Shown: piece by piece, positions 9,097-17,946 of the stretch
Layout: each line of letters begins with the position of its first letter
Numbering within the stretch: position 1 is the first letter of the stretch
Source of the DNA: Novosphingopyxis sp965218915
GTDB taxonomy: Bacteria > Pseudomonadota > Alphaproteobacteria > Sphingomonadales > Sphingomonadaceae
DNA length: 64,000 bases
Direction: 5' to 3'
Assembly: GCF_965218915.1 (NCBI RefSeq)
Contig: NZ_OZ244708.1
Coordinates: forward strand, 2,976,001-3,040,000
The notes under the pieces: model-generated
What the model was told of the DNA's origin: nothing
Databases searched by the model: none
What the model saw: the letters and a program-made list of their open reading frames with translations, nothing else
Translations under genes and position numbers: made by a program

Positions 9097-10257
9097 TCAA
9101 TCGTCCTGATCGAACGCAAAGCTGCCCTGGTTCAGCAACTCTGTAACCAGCGCCATTATCAGCTCCGAACTGATCATCGACGGGCTGAGCATGGCCTTAT
9201 CCTGTGCACAAAGTTGCTGCGCCCATGCAGCAGCTTCGCCGGTGCACGGGAAGCACTGCCCGTCGACGAAAAGGGATAGCGAAGACGGCCCTTGTTGAAT
9301 GAAGGAGAACCGGCTGGCCGGGTTGCGCAGCAAGCAGGCTCCTCTCGCCAAACGCCGGCGTGCATCCTCGGCTTGGATCGGTTGTTCGGGTCGCCAGTCG
9401 ATGTCGGTGTCTTTGGGCATCGTGCTGTACCGTCCGAACCAGCGCGAAAAGCCCTCGCGGTCGAGCAATCTTTCGGTGGTCATGTCATGAAGGCGCGTGA
9501 TAGCATCGCGGGTAATCTCACCCGGGTTGTCCTGCGCCGCCAGGTTCGCATCGGCGTAGCGATCATCGTCATCGAGATCGGCGACCAGGCTTTCGGCCCA
9601 GCCCGCGATCAGCTCGCTGCGCGAAGGCGCACGAAAGCCGATCGAATAGGTCATGCAGTCGTCGCCCACGGCGATGCCGTTATGGGCGATGCCCGGCGGC
9701 ACGTAGAGAATGTCGCCCGGCTCCAGCAGCCATTCTTCGCTCGGCTCGAAGTCGGCCAGAAGCCGCAGATCGCCATGCGACAACAAGGTGCTGGTCTCAT
9801 CGCAACGACCACCCAGTTGCCAGCGGCGGGTGCCGAGGCCCTGGATCAGGAATACGTCATATCGGTCGAAATGCGCGCCGACGCCGCCGCCGTCGACGGC
9901 ATAGCTGACCATCACATCGTCGATCCGCCAATCGGGGATGAAGCGGAACGACTCCAGCAGCGCGGCGACAGCCGGGACATGATGGTCGACCGCTTGCACG
10001 AGCAATGTCCAGGAATTGCCGCCGAGCCGGCCAAAGCAGCGCTCGGTCAATGGGCCATGTTCGAGCGTCCAGTCCCCAGGCTCCCGGACGATCAGGCGCG
10101 ATTCGACTTCGCGCTCGCATGCGAGACCAGCCAGTTCATCGGGCTCCAGCGGATTGCTCCAGCAGTCCCAGGGATTTCTGATCAGCAACGGTTTCGCCTG
10201 CCAGTATTCGCGGAGGAATGCGTCGCGATCGAAAATGGTGAGCAACGTCGGCATCAA
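9097..10257 (-). CDS. roxA: Ribosomal oxygenase, RoxA/YcfD-like cupin (JmjC) hydroxylase
   Basis: This 386-residue 2-oxoglutarate/Fe(II) oxygenase has a JmjC-type cupin. The metal triad is visible as GAHFDRYDVFLIQG (His129, Asp131) and PPGIAHNG (His192). It is followed by the helical dimerisation region and a C-terminal winged-helix-like part, matching RoxA/YcfD length and order. The E. coli homologue hydroxylates an arginine of ribosomal protein uL16; the same role is inferred. The gene shares an ATGA overlap with the small gene upstream (stop at 10254), so the two are co-translated. Its neighbour rluE also modifies the large ribosomal subunit. Confidence 0.88.
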   Translation of the reverse strand: MMPTLLTIFDRDAFLREYWQAKPLLIRNPWDCWSNPLEPDELAGLACEREVESRLIVREPGDWTLEHGPLTERCFGRLGGNSWTLLVQAVDHHVPAVAALLESFRFIPDWRIDDVMVSYAVDGGGVGAHFDRYDVFLIQGLGTRRWQLGGRCDETSTLLSHGDLRLLADFEPSEEWLLEPGDILYVPPGIAHNGIAVGDDCMTYSIGFRAPSRSELIAGWAESLVADLDDDDRYADANLAAQDNPGEITRDAITRLHDMTTERLLDREGFSRWFGRYSTMPKDTDIDWRPEQPIQAEDARRRLARGACLLRNPASRFSFIQQGPSSLSLFVDGQCFPCTGEAAAWAQQLCAQDKAMLSPSMISSELIMALVTELLNQGSFAFDQDD

Positions 10258-10511
10258 GATCGTTCCCGCTTCGCCGCAGCCGGCATGTCCGTGAAAGTGC
10301 GGGCGACCTCTTGGTTAGTCGCTTCCTCGAAGGAGCCATCCAGACCGGGTGCGGCAGCGAACAAGCGCCGCAGCGCGAAGCGCCTTGTGCGCTGCCGTTT
10401 CAGCCCGAAGTCCATAAGGAGGTGCTCCGTTCCTGCTGCCTGCGCGCCCGGAGCGACTTCCAAAATTCGAGCGGTGCCGAAATATCGCCGCAGCAGGTCG
10501 TCAAGGTCCAT
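10254..10511 (-). CDS. Small hypothetical protein coupled to roxA
   Basis: An 85-residue protein beginning MDLDDLLRRYFGTARILEV and rich in Arg/Ala, with no membrane segment or recognised motif. The start is supported by the tight 4-base overlap of its stop with the roxA start, which would make no sense for a spurious frame. Its first half (DLLRRYFGT...G.EHLLMDFGLKRQRTRRFALRRLF) looks like a compact helical domain. I do not recognise the family; a role beside roxA is implied only by coupling. Confidence 0.6.
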   Translation of the reverse strand: MDLDDLLRRYFGTARILEVAPGAQAAGTEHLLMDFGLKRQRTRRFALRRLFAAAPGLDGSFEEATNQEVARTFTDMPAAAKRERS

Positions 10512-10652
10512 GGCATGTCGCTACCCATCCTCCAGTTCAGCGCAAGCCTTCCGTTTTTCCGGCCTGACTTCGAACGAGCGCTGGCAACAGACTTTGCAGT
10601 GATCGACGCGTTCTTCTCAACGGGCGATCGAGTAGCTAAAGGCGTCAGGACC

Positions 10653-11084
10653 ATGTCCTGCCCGATCGCTTCGAACGCTCCGATGAGCCTGTTGCTGCAA
10701 TGCCTGATCTACGGCAGTCTGCTGATCCGCGCGGTCATTCCCGCCGGATGGATGCCGGTTTCCGCCGCCGACGGATTTCGCATCGAAATCTGCAGCGCAT
10801 CGATGTCGCCGACCGAACATGCGGCGTTTAAGGCAAGCGCCCAGCAAATGCTGCAGGCCGCCATGCCGCAGCAGGGCGGCCACGATGATCCAGCGCCCAA
10901 GCCGAACGACCAGCATTGTCCTTTTTCCGTCCTCGGGCACGCCTTTTTGGGGTCATTCACGCCGCCGGCCGGAGTCATGATTCGAGATATCCGCCTGGCC
11001 GCTGTCTTGCCCGGCCTAGTTTCCGTTGGACATGGCCTCGCCGCTCCACCGCCGCCGTCCACCGGACCTCCGAGCCTTTCCTGA
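10653..11084 (+). CDS. DUF2946-like membrane/periplasmic protein
   Basis: The protein has 143 residues. One N-terminal hydrophobic helix (MSLLLQCLIYGSLLIRAVIPAGWMPV) precedes a periplasmic part with FRIEIC and a DQHCPFSVLGHAF block resembling the Cys/His motif of DUF2946. Start at 10653 is chosen for TCAGGA directly upstream; the frame is open further upstream but that part lacks protein character. Genes of this family often sit before TonB receptors for metals. Here a receptor follows 66 bases downstream and a PepSY protein after it, consistent with copper or iron handling. The metal is inferred. Confidence 0.65.
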   Translation: MSCPIASNAPMSLLLQCLIYGSLLIRAVIPAGWMPVSAADGFRIEICSASMSPTEHAAFKASAQQMLQAAMPQQGGHDDPAPKPNDQHCPFSVLGHAFLGSFTPPAGVMIRDIRLAAVLPGLVSVGHGLAAPPPPSTGPPSLS

Positions 11085-11150
11085 TGCCGTAACGCGCGCC
11101 GCGCCGAAGCACGGAGCGCCGATTGCTATCGTGGCTTCAAGGAAAAATTC

Positions 11151-13478
11151 ATGCCATCCATCGCCTTTTCGAGCGCGCCGACGAGCGTGCTTGTCATGCT
11201 GTTCGCTGCCGCGCCTGTGGTCGCGCAGACTTCCGCTGACAAATCAACCGCGCAGTCGCCGCCGTCTGCAATGGGCGAAGCTCCGGACCCGTCATTGCCC
11301 AAGACCAGTCCTTCAGAAATCGTCGTCACCGGCACGCTAGGCAGCCGCGAACTGCAATCGCTGTCCACACCCGCTTTGGGTGTTGCGATCGACGCTGAGC
11401 AGATCGGCGCGATCAATGTCATCAACACCGAAGACGTCATCCGCTACGCCCCGAACCTGATCGTGCGGAAGCGCTATATCGGCGATGCCAACGCCGCCCT
11501 GTCGTTTCGCAACATGCACACCACGCAGACGCCGCGCGCGCTGGTCACCGTGGACGGCTTCCTGATCTCGGATTTTCTCGGCGCGGATTTCGATACCGCG
11601 CCAAAATGGGCGGTGATCGCGCCCGGCGATATCACCCGCGCGGAGATTATCTACGGACCGACCTCGGCGCGCTATTCGGGCCATTCGCTCGGCGGTACGC
11701 TGCGCCTGGAAACGCGCGACATCGCCTCCAGCGCCATCCGCCTGAACGCACAGGGCATTTTCCAGAACTATCGCTATTATGCCACCGACGAGGATCTCTA
11801 TGGCTATGCGCTCGATGGCCAACTCGATCTGGCACTTGGGTCGCGGGACGGGATAAGCCTGGGCTATCGCCATTTCGAAAATCAGGGCCAGCCGCAACAA
11901 TGGCGCACCGTCGCGCCGGGCACGCCATTCGCCGATCGGGCGATCGTGGACGACGCACTCGGCTTTCCGCTGCGCATCGCCGCGCAGGATTCGGTGGTGG
12001 ACGGCAGGGAGGACCAGCTACGCCTGCGCGGCGCCTATGATCTGGACGGCAATTGGCGGGTGCGCGGGATCGCGGCGTTGCTGCTCGACGACGAGGACAG
12101 CGATCGTCCCGAGAGTTTCCTGCGCGACGATGCTGGCAATCCCACTTTCGTCGGCATCGCCGGGATCACGCGCGGACGATCGGAGAACAGCGAATTGCTG
12201 ACCGGCCTGGGGCTGGCGGGCGATCTCGCCGGTTGGGCGGTCGATGCGACCGCCAGTCATTATGCGGTGCTGAAGGATCGCGTCCGGACATCGAACGGCA
12301 TCGACGTGACCACCGGCATCATCCCGGATGCCGGCATCGTGACCGATGCCGATGCGCGCTGGACGAACGTCGAGGCGACCGCGGGTCGCCGGATCGGCAT
12401 GCATGACCTGACGCTGGGCGTTTCCTATACGGGCTATCACGGCGAAACCGGTACGGCGGCCACCCCCGACTGGCGCCGCGCGACATCGCCCGATCCGCGC
12501 AACGTATCGGGCGGCGAGACGAGGCTGCTGGGAGTGTTTGCCGAGGACGCCATCCCGCTGACGCCGATGATCGAGGCGACCCTGGGCTTGCGCTATGAAC
12601 GCTGGCGCGCGCAGAACGGGTTTCTGGTCAATGGCGACACCCGCGTCGATTATGCCGCGCGCAATCAGGATGCGATCTCGCCGAAACTGGCGCTGACTTT
12701 TCGTCCCGACAGCGTGACCGAGATCGTCGCATCGGGCGCCTGGGCCACGCGCTTTCCGACCATCGGAGAGCTGTATCAGGCGGGGCTCATTTCCTATGGC
12801 CCGAATGTCGGCGATATCGATCTTGCGGGCTTCGATCCCACATTGAAGCCCGAGCGCGGCTTCGATCTGCAACTCACCGCCTCGCGCCGCTTCGGCAACG
12901 CGAAACTGACGGTCAGCGGCTATCGGCAGGCGGTCGATGAGACGCTGTTTTCGCAGACCATTATCGTGCCGGGCGCGGCCAATCCGGATATACCGGTCAG
13001 CCAGTCACTGATCACCAATATCGGCGAGGTCGAGAGCTACGGCGTCGATCTCATCCTCGCCGCGGAGGATGTGCTGGTGCCGGGGCTATCGTTCGACGGA
13101 AATATTTCCTGGCTCAGCGCGCGGATTACCGAAAACCCGCTGAACCCGGACCTGGTCGGCAATCATTTCCCGCGCGTTCCGGAATGGCGGGCCAATGCCT
13201 CGCTCCGTTATGCCATATCGCCCCGGCTCGATGTCGCGGCGAATTTCCGGCATCAGAGCACGCCCGACCGCAATCTGGAAAATAGCGCGAGTTCGCGCTG
13301 CGACACATTTTACTGCGTCTCTCCTTTCTCCTTTGTCGATCTGAAATCGACCGCGCATGTCGGCCGGTTCGTCCTCGATCTGGGGATCGACAACATCCTC
13401 GATGAAAAGGCATTCGTCTTTCATCCCTATCCCGGCCGCACCTTTGTGCTGAGTCTGCGCTGGAATGGAGAGCTCTGA
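11151..13478 (+). CDS. TonB-dependent receptor, metal/siderophore type
   Basis: The 775-residue receptor has a signal peptide ending near APVVAQ and a TonB box SEIVVTGTLGSR (about residues 56-67). The plug has the usual ALVTVDGFLISDF and EIIYGPTSARYSGHSLGG segments, then a barrel with a DNILDEKAF box and a C-terminus TFVLSLRWNGEL. It lies between DUF2946 (upstream) and a PepSY membrane protein (TGATG overlap downstream), an arrangement typical of siderophore or copper uptake operons. The C-terminus ends in Leu rather than the usual aromatic. The ligand is not determinable from sequence. Confidence 0.9.
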   Translation: MPSIAFSSAPTSVLVMLFAAAPVVAQTSADKSTAQSPPSAMGEAPDPSLPKTSPSEIVVTGTLGSRELQSLSTPALGVAIDAEQIGAINVINTEDVIRYAPNLIVRKRYIGDANAALSFRNMHTTQTPRALVTVDGFLISDFLGADFDTAPKWAVIAPGDITRAEIIYGPTSARYSGHSLGGTLRLETRDIASSAIRLNAQGIFQNYRYYATDEDLYGYALDGQLDLALGSRDGISLGYRHFENQGQPQQWRTVAPGTPFADRAIVDDALGFPLRIAAQDSVVDGREDQLRLRGAYDLDGNWRVRGIAALLLDDEDSDRPESFLRDDAGNPTFVGIAGITRGRSENSELLTGLGLAGDLAGWAVDATASHYAVLKDRVRTSNGIDVTTGIIPDAGIVTDADARWTNVEATAGRRIGMHDLTLGVSYTGYHGETGTAATPDWRRATSPDPRNVSGGETRLLGVFAEDAIPLTPMIEATLGLRYERWRAQNGFLVNGDTRVDYAARNQDAISPKLALTFRPDSVTEIVASGAWATRFPTIGELYQAGLISYGPNVGDIDLAGFDPTLKPERGFDLQLTASRRFGNAKLTVSGYRQAVDETLFSQTIIVPGAANPDIPVSQSLITNIGEVESYGVDLILAAEDVLVPGLSFDGNISWLSARITENPLNPDLVGNHFPRVPEWRANASLRYAISPRLDVAANFRHQSTPDRNLENSASSRCDTFYCVSPFSFVDLKSTAHVGRFVLDLGIDNILDEKAFVFHPYPGRTFVLSLRWNGEL

Positions 13479-14863
13479 TGGCCGGAGATCTGATAACCGG
13501 AGAAAACGGCATGCGCCTGGAAAACTGGTACAGGACGGTGTGGCGCTGGCATTTCTATGCCGGGCTGTTCACCGTGCCGTTCATCCTCTGGCTGTCCATC
13601 ACCGGGTGCGTTTATCTGTTCAAGCCGCAGATCGAGGCATTGATCGACCGGCCGTATGACGGGCTGGCAATGGATGGACCCGCCGCGCCGTCGGTATTGG
13701 CTAGAGCGGCGCAAGCGGCGGTTCCGGGATCGGTGCTTCACCGGTATATTCTTCCCGAACATGCCAATGACGCACGTCGTGTCGTCGTTGGCGTCGGGGC
13801 CAAGGAGACCCGCGTTTACCTTCATCCGCAGACGGGAAAGGTGCTGAAAACTGTCGGCGAAGAGGACCGGCTGATGCGGATCGTCTTCCGTCTGCACGGC
13901 GAGCTGATGGCGGGGCGATGGGGGTCGACGCTGGTCGAACTGGCGGCAAGCTGGGCGATCATCATGCTGCTGACGGGCCTGTTCCTGTGGTGGCCGCGCG
14001 GCGCCGGGCTGGCGGGCGCGCTCTATCCCAGACTGCGGCGGACCGGGCGGAAGTTCTGGCGCGACATCCACGCGGTCACTGGCGTCTGGGTGTCGCTGCT
14101 GGCGATCTTTCTGATCCTGTCGGGCTTGCCCTGGGCCAAGAATTGGGGCGATTATCTTGGCGCAGTCCGGGAGATGACGGGCACCGCGCTGGCTGCGCCC
14201 GACTGGCCGCAGGGCACGCAGGCGGAGGCGCGGGCGCGAAAGAAACTCGACGCAGGCGCGCGAGAAATGATCGCCGAGCATAGCGAACATGGCGGCATGG
14301 TCATGGCGCATGCCGGGCCGCTGTCCGCACTGGACCGGCTGGTGCCAAAGGCCGAAACCCTGGGTCTCGCTGCCCCTGTCGAGATTTCGCCGCCGACCGA
14401 CGGGTCGAACATCTGGCTGGTCAAGTCCAACGCCGCCAACCGTCCGCTCCGCGCCACCGTGCGCGTCGATGGCGATAGCGGCATGATCGTGAGCCGCGAG
14501 AATTTCGATCAGCGCCACTGGATCGACCGGCTGGTGGGCTATGGCATCGCCATCCACGAGGGTGCGTTTCTGGGCCTGCTGAACCAGTTGATCAGCCTGG
14601 CGACGATCTTGGCCCTGATGTCGCTGGCCATATCCAGCATCATCTTGTGGTGGCGGCGAAGGCCGGACCGCAGACTCGGCGCGCCGCCGCCACGAGGGGC
14701 GATGCGCCACAGCTGGCTGCTCGTCGTGCTGACGGTTGCGCTGGGATTTCTCGTGCCGTTGTTCGGGGTAAGCCTGGCGATCGTGACGCTGCTGGAGCTT
14801 GCTTTTCTGCAGCGTTCGCCGAGGATTTCGGCACTGCTTGGCTTGCGACGGAAAAGTCCTTAG
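13478..14863 (+). CDS. PepSY-associated membrane protein (putative reductase)
   Basis: This 461-residue inner-membrane protein of the PepSY_TM family has a helix at about 25-48 (FYAGLFTVPFILWLSITGCVYLF), paired helices near 150-215, another near 365-390 and two hydrophobic stretches at the C-terminus. A PepSY-like periplasmic domain (YLHPQTGKVLKTVGEEDRLM) follows the first helix. Family members next to TonB receptors are thought to reduce or release iron from siderophores. Its start ATG shares one base with the receptor stop (TGATG), so the two are translationally coupled. An alternative start is Met12, just before RLENWYRTVWRWH. Confidence 0.85.
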   Translation: MAGDLITGENGMRLENWYRTVWRWHFYAGLFTVPFILWLSITGCVYLFKPQIEALIDRPYDGLAMDGPAAPSVLARAAQAAVPGSVLHRYILPEHANDARRVVVGVGAKETRVYLHPQTGKVLKTVGEEDRLMRIVFRLHGELMAGRWGSTLVELAASWAIIMLLTGLFLWWPRGAGLAGALYPRLRRTGRKFWRDIHAVTGVWVSLLAIFLILSGLPWAKNWGDYLGAVREMTGTALAAPDWPQGTQAEARARKKLDAGAREMIAEHSEHGGMVMAHAGPLSALDRLVPKAETLGLAAPVEISPPTDGSNIWLVKSNAANRPLRATVRVDGDSGMIVSRENFDQRHWIDRLVGYGIAIHEGAFLGLLNQLISLATILALMSLAISSIILWWRRRPDRRLGAPPPRGAMRHSWLLVVLTVALGFLVPLFGVSLAIVTLLELAFLQRSPRISALLGLRRKSP

Positions 14864-15190
14864 GACGTCATGCCGGAACTGTTATCCTGCTGATGCAGAC
14901 GAACGCTATCCGGCGGGCGGCGGGCGGCAATGATTATGAGAGAATAACCGATGAGCGATGCCTTTTGGCCAGGCTCTCGTCGCCAACGAATGATCGGCGA
15001 AGTTGTGCACATAACGCTGCCCCAACATGAGCCTTGACGGCTGACCTTCTGTCGATTTATCTGCCCTCACACGCGCACAGAACATGTGTACGAACAGCCG
15101 GTAGAATCTCTGCAAACCCGCAGAAAACTTTTGTCACTATCGCGGGACATTTTTGCATTGGGGTCGTCACCCGGTGAACGCCATGAAAAT
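14864..15190. other. Intergenic stretch before tRNA-Glu, no gene seen
   Basis: These 327 bases separate the PepSY gene from tRNA-Glu. I see no frame with protein character on either strand. The last 100 bases presumably hold the tRNA promoter, but no clear boxes can be assigned. Confidence 0.5.
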
Positions 15191-15265
15191 GGCCCCTTCG
15201 TCTAGCGGTTAGGACGCGGCCCTCTCACGGCTGAAACACGAGTTCGATTCTCGTAGGGGTCACCA
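15191..15265 (+). tRNA. tRNA-Glu (CTC anticodon)
   Basis: A full cloverleaf can be drawn. Acceptor GGCCCCT (15191-15197) pairs with AGGGGTC (15255-15261), followed by discriminator A and encoded CCA. The anticodon stem CGGCC/GGCTG encloses loop CTCTCAC with anticodon CTC, and the T arm contains GTTCGATTC. Genomically encoded CCA is present. Fittingly, it lies just upstream of proBA, whose substrate is glutamate, though that is probably chance. Confidence 0.97.
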
Positions 15266-15465
15266 TGGAGCGGCAGGCTCGCCTCGCGGTCAGAGCCGAT
15301 CGGCATACCCATACGGCGGCGGCGCGATATTGCACCGCACAAATTTAATCGCGGCTGGCCTCGACCTTCGTCCGTTCGATCCCTATATGTGCCCCGCGCG
15401 GCGCGATCCCGCTCGACCATCGGGTTGCCGCGCCGACATCGACCGAACCATTCGAAGGACATGTC

Positions 15466-16578
15466 ATGGCCTCCCCTTTCGAAGGCGTGAAGCGCCTTGT
15501 CGTCAAGATTGGCTCCGCATTACTCGTATCGCCCGAAGGGGAAGTCGAGCGCTACTGGCTCGCGAGCCTGATCGACGATCTGGAGACGCTGCGCCGCGAG
15601 AACGGCATCGAATCGATCATCGTCGCTTCGGGCGCGGTGGCGCTCGGCGCGCGCATCCTCGATCTCCCCGCGGGCGGCAAGAGCAGCCTCGACGATGGCC
15701 AGGCTTCGGCCGCCACCGGCCAGATCGAGCTGTCCGGGCTGTTTTCCGAGCTGCTGCGCGCGCATCGCCGCCGCGCCGCGCAGATTCTGGTGACGCTGGA
15801 AGACCTGCAGGATCGCCGCCGCTATCTCAACGCCTCGGACACGATCGAGCGGCTGTTGTCGCTGGGCGTTACCCCGATCATCAACGAAAACGACAGCGTC
15901 ACCACCCGCGAGATTCGTTTCGGCGACAACGACCGGCTGGCCGCGCGCGTGGCGCAGGCCGCGCATGCCGACATGGTGCTGCTGCTCAGCAACGTCACCG
16001 GCCTGTTCTCGGCCGATCCGGGCAAGGACCCCGATGCGGTGTTCCTGAAGACCGTCGACAGCGTGGCCGATCTCGACGTCGATCTCGGCCCGCCGACGGG
16101 TCCCGGCACCGGAGGCATGGGTTCCAAGGTAGAGGCCGCGCGCATCGCCGTCGCCAGCGGTATTCAGCTCGCGATTGCCGATGGGCAGAAGCCCAACCCG
16201 GTGATCCGGTTCCGCGACACGGGCGACGGCACCGTGTTCACCGCGGAGGGCGGCGTCGACAAGCGCAAGGCCTGGATCGCCGGCAAGATCGACGTTCAGG
16301 GCGTGCTGACCGTCAACGACGGTGCGAGGGAACATCTGCTCGGCGGCGACAATCTGCTGACCAAGGGCGTAATCAAGGTCGAGGGCGAGTTCTCGCGCGG
16401 AGACTCGGTCGACATACACGATCAGGACGGGCAACTTCTGGCACGCGGGCTCATTAGCTATGACGACAACGACGCCAAGCTGATCGCGGGCAAACAGTCC
16501 GACGAACAGGAGGCGATCCTGGGTTATGCGCCGCGCAGCGCGCTTATCGACAAGAACAATCTGGTGCTACTGATATGA
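15466..16578 (+). CDS. proB: Glutamate 5-kinase
   Basis: A 370-residue enzyme with an amino-acid kinase domain (VKIGSALLV near residue 14, SSGAVALGAR-like ASGAVALGARIL, NENDSVTTREIRFGDND and the GTGGMGSKVEAARIA block) followed by a C-terminal PUA domain (from about 275, ending ILGYAPRSALIDKNNLVLL). It phosphorylates glutamate in the first step of proline synthesis. Start at 15466 gives the normal N-terminus. It overlaps proA by 4 bases (ATGA), the classic coupled pair. Confidence 0.96.
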   Translation: MASPFEGVKRLVVKIGSALLVSPEGEVERYWLASLIDDLETLRRENGIESIIVASGAVALGARILDLPAGGKSSLDDGQASAATGQIELSGLFSELLRAHRRRAAQILVTLEDLQDRRRYLNASDTIERLLSLGVTPIINENDSVTTREIRFGDNDRLAARVAQAAHADMVLLLSNVTGLFSADPGKDPDAVFLKTVDSVADLDVDLGPPTGPGTGGMGSKVEAARIAVASGIQLAIADGQKPNPVIRFRDTGDGTVFTAEGGVDKRKAWIAGKIDVQGVLTVNDGAREHLLGGDNLLTKGVIKVEGEFSRGDSVDIHDQDGQLLARGLISYDDNDAKLIAGKQSDEQEAILGYAPRSALIDKNNLVLLI

Positions 16579-17831
16579 TCGACAATCACGACGACTTGAT
16601 CCACGACATGGGCGAACGGGCGCGCAAGGCCGCGATGCGGCTTGCTTTGGCGACCACCGAGGAGAAGGCCGCCGCCGTGCGCGCCGCCGCAAAGGCGATG
16701 CGCGACGATGCAGGCGCGATCCTCGCCGCCAACGCGAAGGATATGGACGCGGCCAGCGATCTTGCGCCCGCGATGAAAGACCGGTTGAAGCTCGACGCGG
16801 ACCGGCTCGCCGGCATCGCCGACGCCGCCGACAATGTCGCCGGCCTGCCCGATCCGGTGGGCGAGATCATCAAGCGGTGGGAGCAGCCCAACGGCCTGAA
16901 GTTCGAGCGCCGCCGCGTGCCGCTGGGCGTGGTCGGCATCATCTATGAAAGCCGCCCGAACGTTACCGCCGATGCGGGCCTCCTCTGCCTGATGGCTGGC
17001 AATGCCGCCATCCTGCGCGGCGGGTCGGAAGCGGTGCATTCGAACCGCGCGCTGCACGCCGCGATCGTTAAGGGGCTCGAAAGCGCCGGTCTTCCCGCCG
17101 ATGCGGTACAGCTGATGCCGACGCAGGACCGCGCCGCGGTCGGCGCGATGTTAAAGGCGGCGGGCCTGATCGACATCATCATTCCGCGCGGTGGTAAGAG
17201 CCTGGTGGCGCGCGTTCAGATAGAAGCGCGCGTGCCCGTGCTCGCGCATCTCGACGGCATCTGCCACGTCTATGTCGATGGCGCCGCCGATCCCGAGAAG
17301 GCGCGCGCAATCGCGGTCAACGCCAAGATGCGCCGCACCGGCATCTGCGGCGCGATGGAGACGCTGCTGATCGACGACGCCGCGCAAAGCTTCGCGCCGG
17401 ACGTGATCAAGGGCCTGCTCGATGCGGGCTGTGAGGTCCGCGGCGACGCCAAGGTCGAGCAAATGGACGCGCGGGTGAAAGCCGCGTCGGCCGAGGATTG
17501 GGACACCGAATATCTGGAGCCCATCGTGTCGGCCAGACTGGTCGACGGCGTCGACGGCGCGGCCCGCCACATTGCCGAACATGGCAGCCATCATACCGAT
17601 TCGATCGTCACCGAAGACAAGCAGATCGCCGCGAAGTTCCTGCAGACCGTGGACAGCGCGATCGTGATGCACAACGCCTCGACCCAGTTCGCCGACGGCG
17701 GCGAATTCGGCTTCGGCGCGGAGATCGGCATCGCGACGGGGCGGCTGCATGCCCGCGGCCCTGTGGCGCTGGAGGGCCTCACCACCTACAAGACGGTGGT
17801 GCTGGGGGACGGCCAGACGCGGCCCGCTTAG
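16575..17831 (+). CDS. proA: Gamma-glutamyl phosphate reductase
   Basis: A 418-residue NADPH-dependent aldehyde-dehydrogenase-fold enzyme making glutamate-5-semialdehyde, the second step of proline synthesis. Motifs include PLGVVGIIYESRPNVTADA, the cofactor region IIPRGGKSLV, the catalytic Cys in MRRTGICGAMETLL, and C-terminal STQFADGGEFGFGAEIGIATGRLHARGPV. The length is normal. It follows proB with an ATGA overlap and is followed by a nested palindrome that probably serves as operon terminator. Confidence 0.97.
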   Translation: MIDNHDDLIHDMGERARKAAMRLALATTEEKAAAVRAAAKAMRDDAGAILAANAKDMDAASDLAPAMKDRLKLDADRLAGIADAADNVAGLPDPVGEIIKRWEQPNGLKFERRRVPLGVVGIIYESRPNVTADAGLLCLMAGNAAILRGGSEAVHSNRALHAAIVKGLESAGLPADAVQLMPTQDRAAVGAMLKAAGLIDIIIPRGGKSLVARVQIEARVPVLAHLDGICHVYVDGAADPEKARAIAVNAKMRRTGICGAMETLLIDDAAQSFAPDVIKGLLDAGCEVRGDAKVEQMDARVKAASAEDWDTEYLEPIVSARLVDGVDGAARHIAEHGSHHTDSIVTEDKQIAAKFLQTVDSAIVMHNASTQFADGGEFGFGAEIGIATGRLHARGPVALEGLTTYKTVVLGDGQTRPA

Positions 17832-17851
17832 CCGGCGCACGCTGGAAAATT

Positions 17852-17919
17852 GCGTTCCTGCGAAGGCAGGAGCCCAGCATCAAACCTCACCCGATGGGCT
17901 CCTGCCTTCGCAGGAGCGC
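17852..17919. repeat. Nested intergenic palindrome (REP-like), after proA
   Basis: A 25-base arm at 17852-17876 and its reverse complement at 17895-17919 match at 24 of 25 positions. Each arm itself contains TCCTGC-GAAG-GCAGGA, so it can fold as one long or two short hairpins. It lies between convergent proA and the amidohydrolase gene and may act as a two-way terminator. It resembles the GCGAAGGC-centred repeats at 29126 and 32444. Confidence 0.8.
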
Positions 17920-17946
17920 AGTGATCACTAACCGTCCGACTTTCGC

